From Longibacter sp051155795 (GTDB taxonomy: Bacteria; Bacteroidota; Rhodothermia; Rhodothermales; Salinibacteraceae): 41,475 nt of DNA. The notes under the pieces were generated by a model. It did not search any database and had not been told where the DNA came from. It saw only the letters and a program-made list of their open reading frames with translations. Location: positions 1 to 41,475 of the forward strand of contig NZ_DAXETW010000116.1 of NCBI RefSeq assembly GCF_051155795.1, read 5' to 3'. Positions within the stretch are counted from its first letter, which is position 1. Every line of letters starts with the position of its first letter. A program made the translations under genes and the position numbers. This document shows, one piece after another, positions 26,127 to 32,899 of this stretch.

Positions 26127-26406
26127 GGGGCAGCGTGGCGGTGAGTGGGGAGGGGCCGGGTTGCAACCGGACGATCAATGGTCAGCGTACGTCGCGGGCC
26201 GGCCTCCGTTCGTCGTTTGGCCTGAACCCGTCCGTGATTCCCGAATTCGACGCCCGTGCTGTTCGTCCTGGCGGGCACAACCCCCTTCGGGTGGAATAGG
26301 CACGAAGGAGCATGACGCTTGTCGGGTGTCATCCGGAATCGGTAGCATTCAGCGCGACGTGGCGCCCGCGTGGTGGTTAATGACGGATCCGTGGTCGGTG
26401 CATGAA
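26127..26406. other. Intergenic region, no gene seen
   Basis: This stretch lies between the start of the lipoprotein methyltransferase gene and the terminator of the small membrane protein gene, both on the minus strand. It should hold the methyltransferase promoter. No clear promoter, repeat or small gene was recognised. Confidence 0.4.
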
Positions 26407-26434
26407 AAAAGCCGGCCCGAGACGGCCGGCTTTT
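26405..26434. terminator. Strong, probably bidirectional intrinsic terminator
   Basis: AAAAGCCGGCC (26407-26417) pairs perfectly with GGCCGGCTTTT (26424-26434) over an 6-base loop. Six T follow on the minus strand, and TTTTCT lies on the plus strand. It begins about 48 bases past the stop of the small membrane protein gene and most likely serves that minus-strand transcript. Confidence 0.85.
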
Positions 26435-26482
26435 CTCTGCTCTCTTGACCGGGGAGGCGGCTCCCGGCGCGCTGCGTTCCTC

Positions 26483-26764
26483 TCACGAGGGCATCATCTC
26501 CGCCTCTTCGGACAGCTCCCGTTCGATGTCCGCACCCGTTTCCCGATCATAGGCCGGTGCGTTAAAGGCGTCGTGACGCGGCGAGGAGAAATCGATATCG
26601 TGTGCGGACGGGGGGACAAAGTCCGGAGCGTCCGACGTCGACGCCTCGGAGCGTCCGCGGAGCGCGACGTAGAAGAACGTCGCGAAGAGCCCGGACGTGA
26701 CGAGGAAACAGACGATTCCAAAGGCCAGCGCAAGCGGATGTAGGTCGTAATCGATTGTAGGCAT
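26483..26764 (-). CDS. Small single-span membrane protein
   Basis: The product is a 93-residue protein with one membrane helix (about 11-34) and a soluble acidic tail rich in Asp, Ser and Pro, ending EELSEEAEMMPS-like with many Glu. The ATG at 26764 (MPTIDYDLHP) is chosen because the frame upstream of it is Arg/Thr-rich and not protein-like. The family is not recognised; the shape resembles small subunits or assembly factors of membrane complexes, but no partner gene is present. It has a strong terminator and diverges from the isomerase gene, with 224 bases between the starts. Confidence 0.75.
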   Translation of the reverse strand: MPTIDYDLHPLALAFGIVCFLVTSGLFATFFYVALRGRSEASTSDAPDFVPPSAHDIDFSSPRHDAFNAPAYDRETGADIERELSEEAEMMPS

Positions 26765-26988
26765 GGTACCTGCTCGGGTGGTGGGACGAGTCCATGTGGG
26801 GAAAATCCGCGTGGGGATAAAACGTAACGCGTGCTCCCGTCCATGAAGTTGCCGGTCTGTCACTGGATTACACCGGATCGGGAGGCCTGGATGACAGAGT
26901 GACCATCGAATGCTCCCGGCTGGAGAAACACCGTCGCGCACCTGTCGTGCCACGCGAACCGATGTCTCCACTTGTCTCCCCGCCGATC

Positions 26989-28020
26989 ATGATCCGTTTC
27001 GCATCCGTCCCATCCTTTCTCTTCGGCGTTCTCGCCGTCCTCCTGTGTAGCGCCGGTGCAGTCCACGCGCAGACCCCCGGGACGGTCGCTATGGACGGTA
27101 ACCTGCCGTTTACCGTCGGGGAGCCCGTAGCCGACTCGTCGACCGCACTGATTCTGACGTACGGTGCCGCGACGCGGACGGTCGGTGCGGAGGCCTACGA
27201 CCGTGCGCTGCAGTCCGTTACGCAGGGACGCCCGATTCCGCCGGGGCAGGAAACGGCGGTGCACCGCCAGGCTGTGCTCGGACAGGCGATCCGAATGACG
27301 ACGAGCCACGCCGACGAGATTCAGCGCATCAGCGTCGACACCGCAGCGGTAGGCGAACAGTACCGTCAGCAGCAGGCACGATTCGCGGACAGCACCGCCT
27401 TTGCGGATGCGCTGTCGCAGGCAGGCCTGTCCCCCGACTCCCTGCGCTCGATGATTGCAGCGAGCCTGCGGATGAGCGCCTATCGCGACTCCGTGTCGCA
27501 AACCCTCGACGCGCCTCCGGCCGACACCGTCACGGCCTATGCGCAGGACCAGGGGACGGTTGGAGCGCGACACATCCTGCTTCAGATCGAGCCCGGCGCA
27601 ACATCGGCGGTCGAAGACTCGCTCCAGTCCCTCGCCGCATCATTGATCGATAGCGTGCAGGCCGGTGCTGACTTTGCGCGACTCGCCGAGACGTACAGCG
27701 ACGGTCCGACCGGCGCTCGCGGGGGCGACCTCGGCACGTTCACGCGGGACCGGATGGTGGAGCCCTTCGCCGACGCAGCCTTTTCGATGGAAGACAGCTC
27801 CGACGTGTATCCGGAGCCGGTCCGGACCGAGTACGGCTTTCACGTCATCCAGCTCACAGAGGCGCCCGCACCGCTGGAAACGGAGGAGGCGAAGACCGCC
27901 CTCATGGAGGAGCGCGTGCAGGAGGCGTTTCGGAACGAGATCGAGCGTCTCATGAAAAACGTGACGGTACGCATGAACCCGGAGATCATCCCAATCACAG
28001 AAGCTGATCTGCGGCGCTAA
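26989..28020 (+). CDS. Periplasmic peptidyl-prolyl isomerase, parvulin type
   Basis: The enzyme turns prolyl peptide bonds and helps outer-membrane proteins fold, like SurA and PpiC. The protein of 343 residues has a signal peptide cut after HA (VHA/Q, about residue 28). An N-terminal helical chaperone region (about 55-180) resembles SurA_N. One parvulin domain (about 189-293) follows, with the hallmarks GARHILLQI, FARLAETYSDGPTGARGGDLG, FADAAFSM and YGFHVIQL. SurA has two parvulin domains; only one is present here. The ATG at 26989 (MIRFASV) is chosen because it begins the signal; upstream starts at 26962 and 26899 are open but add a charged leader. It converges on the DUF3817 gene. Confidence 0.93.
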   Translation: MIRFASVPSFLFGVLAVLLCSAGAVHAQTPGTVAMDGNLPFTVGEPVADSSTALILTYGAATRTVGAEAYDRALQSVTQGRPIPPGQETAVHRQAVLGQAIRMTTSHADEIQRISVDTAAVGEQYRQQQARFADSTAFADALSQAGLSPDSLRSMIAASLRMSAYRDSVSQTLDAPPADTVTAYAQDQGTVGARHILLQIEPGATSAVEDSLQSLAASLIDSVQAGADFARLAETYSDGPTGARGGDLGTFTRDRMVEPFADAAFSMEDSSDVYPEPVRTEYGFHVIQLTEAPAPLETEEAKTALMEERVQEAFRNEIERLMKNVTVRMNPEIIPITEADLRR

Positions 28021-28023
28021 CGT

Positions 28024-28046
28024 ACAGTCCGCCATAGACCGACTGT
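28024..28046. terminator. Weak hairpin between convergent genes
   Basis: ACAGTC (28024-28029) and GACTGT (28041-28046) can pair over an 11-base loop between the isomerase stop and the DUF3817 stop. The stem is short and has no T run, so the role is uncertain. Confidence 0.25.
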
Positions 28047-28062
28047 CCCGTCGATAATCGTC

Positions 28063-28353
28063 CTACGCGGGGATGCGCTGGCGGATGTAGTGGTCGAAGA
28101 CGAACGCGCCGAACGGGATGACCGAGGCGATGAAGGCCATCACGCATTGCTTAAACGTCATCGTGTCGCGCAAATAGACGATCGCCAGCAGCACCATGAA
28201 GACGACGAAGAGGAGGCCATGTGCGGAGCCGACGATGCTCACGGCCTCGGGCATGCCGTACATGTATTTCATCGGCATCGCGACGAAAAGGAGCAGGAGG
28301 TAGGAAATCCCTTCGATGATGGCGCTCATGCGCCAGGCGAAGAAAAGCGACAT
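28063..28353 (-). CDS. DUF3817 family membrane protein
   Basis: The product is a 96-residue integral membrane protein with three hydrophobic helices (about 8-28, 37-60, 68-88). The features WRMSAIIEGISYLLLL, MPMKYMYGMPEAVSIVGSAHG and VIPFGAFVFD are hallmarks of DUF3817 (YdzA-like), a family without an assigned role. The ATG at 28353 (MSLFFAWRM) is chosen because it fits the family start; an upstream start at 28425 adds a Ser/Pro-rich leader. It begins 72 bases after the stop of the PhoD-like gene on the same strand, so a shared transcript is possible. Confidence 0.9.
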   Translation of the reverse strand: MSLFFAWRMSAIIEGISYLLLLFVAMPMKYMYGMPEAVSIVGSAHGLLFVVFMVLLAIVYLRDTMTFKQCVMAFIASVIPFGAFVFDHYIRQRIPA

Positions 28354-28425
28354 GACAGGAGAGGTCGAGAAGGGGCAGGTCGATCGCGAAGATCTTGGGT
28401 CGGACACGGGTATAACGACCTGCAC

Positions 28426-29595
28426 TTACCGGGCGGTCCCCTCCTCCGGCGCGTCGCGGGAAATTTTCGCAGCGGGTTCGAAATTCTGACGTTCCCCATC
28501 CCCCGTGGCATCCTGCGCGTGCAGGGTGTGGAGGTCGACGCGGTGTTCGAGGAGGACCTCGTTGTCGCGTCCCCGCAGTTCGAGCACGACGTGCGGCGTG
28601 GGCGCGTCGAAGGCAACGTCGATCCGGCCGAAGTGGAGCACCTCGACCAGCGAGCCGAGTCGGTGCCGGTTGGTTTCGCCCGGTGCAGGCGTAGCATGGG
28701 TCATGCCGCTCGCCGTCAACTCATAGAGCGGATACCCAACGGCGTCGTCATGCCGGGACAGCTCACCGCGGTGGCGATCGCCACTGATGAGGATCACGCC
28801 GGGGGTGCCGCTCCGGCGGATCGTGTCGAAGAGCCGCTCCCGCTCGGCCGGCACATCTGCCCATTTTTCCCAGCGATGCTCCGTTCCGACGGCCTGGATG
28901 CTGGTACCGATAAGGGTTAGCTCCGCGTCGGAGGTGCGAAGCTCCCGTTCCAGCCACTGCCACTGCTCCTCCCCGAGAAGGCTGGCGGTGGTGTCGGGGA
29001 GGTAGAGCCGCTCGGGTGTATTGACCCGGGTCAGCGGATCCCGGTGGTAGCGCGTGTCGAGCAGAATAACCTTCACCCTTTGATCCGGGGGGCCGTACGT
29101 GTGCGCAGCGTAAACGCCTGCCCGGTCGCGACGCGGATCGTCGCCCGGCACGTCCAGGAAGTCAAGGAAGAGCTGCTGACTGCTGTCCCGTTTGGCGTAG
29201 GTCCGATCCCCGTCGTTCACGCCGTAGTCGTGATCGTCCCACGTGCCGATCACGATCGTCGACTCCCGCAGTGCCGTGTAGCCCGGACGGCGGCGTTGCC
29301 GCTCGTAGTCGGAGCGCATCTTCGACATGTCTTCCGTGTCGGCGTAGATGTTGTCGCCAAGCCAGATCCAGAGATCGGGCTTCCCGGCACGGATCGGCTC
29401 CCAGAGCAGTTGCGGCCGGTTCTGGTCGTTGCACGATCCGAAGGCGATCCGTTGCACGGTCGGTCCGGCCGTGCTATCATCCGCGGCCTCCGCGGTGGGC
29501 TTCTCGGCGGAATCTGGGGACGAGCAGCCGGCGACGCCGATCAGCAGGGAAAGCAGGAGGACGATCAGGACGCGGTACGCCGAAGCAAGGGGCAT
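28426..29595 (-). CDS. PhoD-like phosphatase/phosphodiesterase lipoprotein
   Basis: The protein of 389 residues belongs to the PhoD-like metallophosphatase family, which cleaves phosphate esters with a metal centre. A lipobox ends at Cys24 (GVAGC), followed by an acidic linker. Metal-site motifs are FGSC (about 52-55), WLGDNIYAD (Asp81, Asn82), TWDDHDYG (Asp120-Asp123) and ISGDRHRGE near 260. The length is shorter than PhoD of Bacillus and resembles single-domain family members annotated as phosphodiesterases. Instead of a Tat signal it has a lipoprotein signal. It would act in the periplasm or at the cell surface, likely in phosphorus scavenging; the substrate is not decided by the sequence. 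Confidence 0.92.
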   Translation of the reverse strand: MPLASAYRVLIVLLLSLLIGVAGCSSPDSAEKPTAEAADDSTAGPTVQRIAFGSCNDQNRPQLLWEPIRAGKPDLWIWLGDNIYADTEDMSKMRSDYERQRRRPGYTALRESTIVIGTWDDHDYGVNDGDRTYAKRDSSQQLFLDFLDVPGDDPRRDRAGVYAAHTYGPPDQRVKVILLDTRYHRDPLTRVNTPERLYLPDTTASLLGEEQWQWLERELRTSDAELTLIGTSIQAVGTEHRWEKWADVPAERERLFDTIRRSGTPGVILISGDRHRGELSRHDDAVGYPLYELTASGMTHATPAPGETNRHRLGSLVEVLHFGRIDVAFDAPTPHVVLELRGRDNEVLLEHRVDLHTLHAQDATGDGERQNFEPAAKISRDAPEEGTAR

Positions 29596-29933
29596 CGGTC
29601 AAGACGTTCGTTCACGATCAAGGCCGGTACGGGGACGCTACGGGTGCCCGGTAAGGTCCGGTGCGATACGGATTTGGTGTGCGAGTGCGTTATCGCAGAC
29701 GAGCGTATGCTTGCGTTCCATCCCCGATCGACGCCCGGTTTGTCCGCATCGCCCGGGGAAGTACGCTCTTCCTACCGGTCGGGGCAAACACCTAACATGC
29801 TATTGTGTACATCGTAGTTGTATACGAGGGCGGTGATGTCCGTGTGCACCGCCTACAAACGACGTGTCCCGGCGCGAGCCGAAGCGCTCCGTGATTCCGA
29901 TGCGTTTCTCCCTTCCATTGCACCTGCCTTAAG
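29596..29933. other. Divergent intergenic region
   Basis: This 338-base gap separates the starts of the PhoD-like gene (minus) and the LolA-like gene (plus), so it must hold both promoters. An AT-richer patch near 29800-29825 contains TTGTGT and TATACG, but their spacing (12 bases) is too short for a standard promoter. No gene is seen. Confidence 0.4.
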
Positions 29934-30737
29934 ATGACAATCTCAACCATGCGATCCTGGTCTACCACCCTGTTGCGCCGGTCTTTGTTGGTGTTTTTCT
30001 GTGCCGGTCTTCTCGTGACCGGCACGACCACGCCCGCGACGGCGCAGGATGCCGCCTCCATTATCAGCGATGTTCGTTCGAACTACATTGAGATGTTCGA
30101 CGGCGTCGACAATTACGTCATGGAGACGGATATGCACACGACGTATTACAAGCGAGACGCGACCGGCGGCCCGCTCGCGTTTCAGACATCGACGAAGCTG
30201 AAGGGACAGTCCACCCCGATGGGCGGACAGAGCGTCCAGAACCAGTACGAGCAACTCGACCGCGTGGCTGAGCACGGTGAGTACGTGGGAACGGAGACGG
30301 TCAACGGCGTCGAATGCTACGTCATTCGCGTTGACGATCCGGCGAAGGTCGATCCCAACATGGCGCCGATGAACGAGCTTCGGTATTTCATCGGTGTGGA
30401 CGACAGTCACATTCACCGCATGAACATGACGGGGGAAGGTGGCCAGCAGGGTCTGCAGGGAATGACGATGAACCTGAAGGACTACCGGACCGCCGACGGT
30501 CTGACGATGCCCTGGATCATGGAAATGCAGGCGGAGATGTCCGAGGCTCAGCGGCAGCAGATGCAGCAGTTGAAGCAGCAAATGGAGCAGATGCCCGAGC
30601 AGCAGCGCAAACGCATGGAGCAGATGATGGGCGACCAGATGAAGCGAATGGAGGCGATGGCCGGCGGGGAGCCGATGGTCATTCGCGTGCAGAGCATCGC
30701 GGTCAACACGGACCTGCCCGACGGCATCTTCGAATAG
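29934..30737 (+). CDS. LolA-like exported protein with Met/Gln-rich insert
   Basis: The protein of 267 residues has a signal peptide cut near Ala37 (TATA/Q). The rest resembles the outer-membrane lipoprotein-sorting (LolA/MucB-type) half-barrel: a long N-terminal helix (AASIISDVRSNYIEMFDGVDNY), strands with VNGVECYVIRVDDP, a FIGVDDSHIHRM strand, DYRTADGLTMPWIM and the ending IAVNTDLPDGIFE. Family assignment is by pattern and moderately sure. Residues about 200-246 are a helix-forming stretch with many Met and Gln (QQMQQLKQQMEQM and MEQMMGDQMKRM) placed between the last strands. It could bind a hydrophobic partner or a soft metal. The ATG at 29934 is taken; an ATG at 29949 works equally well. 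It converges on an outer-membrane protein gene. Confidence 0.88.
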   Translation: MTISTMRSWSTTLLRRSLLVFFCAGLLVTGTTTPATAQDAASIISDVRSNYIEMFDGVDNYVMETDMHTTYYKRDATGGPLAFQTSTKLKGQSTPMGGQSVQNQYEQLDRVAEHGEYVGTETVNGVECYVIRVDDPAKVDPNMAPMNELRYFIGVDDSHIHRMNMTGEGGQQGLQGMTMNLKDYRTADGLTMPWIMEMQAEMSEAQRQQMQQLKQQMEQMPEQQRKRMEQMMGDQMKRMEAMAGGEPMVIRVQSIAVNTDLPDGIFE

Positions 30738-30803
30738 AGCCATCGGCTCACCAGAGCTGCTCGTCCCGTCCGGGCGAATGTGTCGTCCGGTTTACCAAGA
30801 CCA

Positions 30804-30846
30804 ACCGCACCCCCTCGTCTCTCACCAGGAGGCGGGGGGGTGCGGT
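30804..30846. terminator. GC-rich hairpin between convergent genes
   Basis: ACCGCACCCCC (30804-30814) and GGGGGTGCGGT (30836-30846) are perfect 11-bp complements over a 21-base loop. It sits between the stops of the LolA-like and outer-membrane protein genes. There is no T run on either strand, but position and strength favour a shared terminator. Confidence 0.55.
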
Positions 30847-30891
30847 CGTGTACCGGGTGGCGCGCCGGTATTACAGGGGGGCGAGGGCGGG

Positions 30892-31740
30892 CTAGAAGCG
30901 GTACGCGAATCGGAGAACGGGGGCGAGCGAGAGGTCTTCCTCCAGCACTGGATTAAAGAACACATCTGCCTCCACGGCCACGTCGGCGGAGAAACGGTCG
31001 CCGTAGAATCGAAAGCCGTTCGTGGTGAGTACGCGCGTCGTCTCGTTTTCGAAGGTGGCGGTCTGTACGCGTCCGGAGGAGGTGAAGCCGAACAGCAGGA
31101 AGCGTTCGCGGTAACCCGGCAAGATGTTGGTTTCCGTGATCAACTTCATCCATGGGAACAGGCGGACCTGTCCGGCGGCAAGGATGTCGAGATACGACGT
31201 GGTGATGGAATTAACCTCTCCGCCTTCTGCGATGAGCGGAACGCCGAGGCCCGCCGTCAGGCTCGCTCGATCGGATCCGGTCGTGAGAAGCAGCCGCGGG
31301 TGCATTTCCAGAGACCAGTCGTGTCCGCCGAAGAAAGCGTCCGATTTCGTAATGACGGCGGTCGCGTCGAGCGACACGTCGACGGATTGCTGCCGGTGAA
31401 TCCGCAGGCTGGGCCGAATCTGGATGGCGAGATCGGGATAAAAATCCTCGGAGGGGGCCGCGAAGGCACCGATCTCGAGGCTGGCGTCATCCGTCAAGCC
31501 GACGCCGACCTGGGGAAAGAGGAGATTCGTCAGGGACACGTACACGTCGCCATCGCCGATCGGCCGGGCCGTGGGGCGGAGGAAGTTACGGTTTACCTGC
31601 GGATCGTCAGAGGCGTCGAGCGTATCGGTATTGACAGATGTAGATTGTGCTGCAATCGGTTCAGGATGACCGATGGTTGCAAGCGTCATCAAGGCGGCCA
31701 GTAAAACAGGATAGACGGACGTGCGAAAGACGTTGAGCAT
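30892..31740 (-). CDS. Outer-membrane beta-barrel protein of unknown function
   Basis: The protein of 282 residues has a signal peptide cut near Ala31 (IAA/Q). After a linker, alternating amphipathic strands run to the end (for example DVYVSLTNLLFPQVGVGLTD, SLEIGAFAAPS, DLAIQIRPSLRIHR, SLTAGLGVPLIAEGG). The last residues AYRF end in Phe, the signal read by the BAM insertion machinery. The number of strands suggests a medium-size barrel. No catalytic motif is recognised; a channel or structural role is possible. An AT-rich TATATT lies only about 14 bases before the ATG, so a short leader is possible. Confidence 0.85.
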   Translation of the reverse strand: MLNVFRTSVYPVLLAALMTLATIGHPEPIAAQSTSVNTDTLDASDDPQVNRNFLRPTARPIGDGDVYVSLTNLLFPQVGVGLTDDASLEIGAFAAPSEDFYPDLAIQIRPSLRIHRQQSVDVSLDATAVITKSDAFFGGHDWSLEMHPRLLLTTGSDRASLTAGLGVPLIAEGGEVNSITTSYLDILAAGQVRLFPWMKLITETNILPGYRERFLLFGFTSSGRVQTATFENETTRVLTTNGFRFYGDRFSADVAVEADVFFNPVLEEDLSLAPVLRFAYRF

Positions 31741-32303
31741 GTTTGAGTTGTAAAATATAGTTTGACTCCGCGCACATAGATGGCCGCATCTTGACGCCTA
31801 TGCGTAACACCGGATTCTGATGGATACGAGGTCGCGCCCGGAGGCGGATTCCACCGCGTCCGCGTCGCGCGTCCGTTTACTGTCATAGAATGTCGGGTCG
31901 GCCAGCACAGATCGAATGGTCGCACCTGTTGAGGCCGCATCGATCCGCAGGAGGTGGCCTCTCGGTCTCTGCCTGAGGTCTGACCCATGTAAGCCGCACG
32001 GGATAGGCACCGGCGATGGCCGGGGATACTGCGCAGGCACGCACTCCGGCGAGATGCGACGGCTCCTTGAGGCGTGATACGGCCATTTATCCCGTCAGCG
32101 AAACTTGAATCGTCGTTCGACACGACAAATGAGTAGCGAAATGCGCTCAGGAAGCGGACTGCGCGATCTGTAGAGAGATGTACGTGAAAAATTAAATACT
32201 CATGTAGGGTGCGGGGATCAGTGTTTATTTCTTTTTGTCACTTTTTGTATGTTGCCGTCACACGCAGGCACATGCCCCGTTCCCCACATAGAATCCGTAT
32301 ACG
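31741..32303. other. Intergenic region upstream of antitoxin-like copy C
   Basis: The 563 bases between the divergent outer-membrane protein gene and copy C hold no convincing gene. From about 32180 to 32260 the sequence becomes AT-rich with T runs (for example TTTATTTCTTTTTGTCAC), in contrast to the surroundings. This likely contains the copy C promoter, but no clear -35/-10 pair was fixed. Confidence 0.45.
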
Positions 32304-32498
32304 ATGTACCAGACTGAAGGTGTTGACGCCATCGCTACCGTCACCGAGATCCGCATGGAGACGGCGGCTCTGATTGACGCGGTAAATAAGAGTTCTCGCG
32401 GCATCGCGATTCAGCGAAATAATACGCCCGAAGCCGTTCTCATTTCATGGGATCTGTACCGGAAACTTTCGAAGGCCGTCGACTTCGACGAGTTGTAG
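32304..32498 (+). CDS. Orphan Phd/YefM-type antitoxin-like protein (copy C)
   Basis: The third 64-residue paralogue keeps TEGVDAIATVTEIR, LIDAV, the GIAIQRNNTPEAVLISWDLY core and the same end point. It is 42/64 identical to copy B and 35/64 to copy A. As in the other copies, the toxin-binding tail is missing and no toxin gene is present on either side. It is preceded by an AT-rich non-coding pocket and followed, after an inverted repeat (32529-32585), by a PAS sensor kinase on the same strand, repeating the layout at copy B. A DNA-binding regulatory role is the most likely. Confidence 0.87.
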   Translation: MYQTEGVDAIATVTEIRMETAALIDAVNKSSRGIAIQRNNTPEAVLISWDLYRKLSKAVDFDEL

Positions 32499-32731
32499 GC
32501 CCACCGGACGTTTCTTCGCGCCGCCTCTGTGCCCTTTCTGTACGTCCGTCCGACTGATTTCGGCCGGGTGTTATGGAAAGGGCACGACTATATCCGGGCG
32601 TGATGGCACCGGGACGAGAACACGGGGAGAAGGTGTGCACGAGGCGTTCCCGCTGAACCGGACTCGGTTCACGGAAGGCGAGAGGCGGGATTGTGGCAAG
32701 GGCTCTTGTCGCATATTTCTTTTTGGAATGC
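32499..32731. other. Gap between antitoxin-like copy C and sensor kinase
   Basis: No gene is seen between the copy C stop and the kinase ATG at 32900. The region contains the inverted repeat at 32529-32585 and, further on, a possible kinase promoter at 32732-32759. Confidence 0.4.
32529..32585. repeat. 10-bp inverted repeat after antitoxin-like copy C
   Basis: GTGCCCTTTC (32529-32538) and GAAAGGGCAC (32576-32585) are perfect reverse complements with a 37-base spacer. It starts 30 bases past the copy C stop. It could end transcription or bind a protein; there is no T run. Confidence 0.5.
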
Positions 32732-32759
32732 TTGTTGATGATACAGTCTACAGTATGAT
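32732..32759 (+). promoter_or_regulatory. Possible promoter of the second sensor kinase
   Basis: TTGTTG (32732-32737) and TATGAT (32754-32759) are 16 bases apart in a locally AT-rich stretch, about 140 bases before the kinase ATG. The match to a sigma-70 promoter is fair. Confidence 0.4.
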
Positions 32760-32899
32760 CGGCCAGATCCGATCTGCTGCCTCCGACGGCGCTGCTGTGT
32801 TCTGTGGATCAAACGCGCGTCCTCGCCCCCGCTTGGAGTAGTACGCGTGACGGTTTTCCCCGCGGCCGTCCATGTGTTGTGCCATCCCCCTTCGATCGT

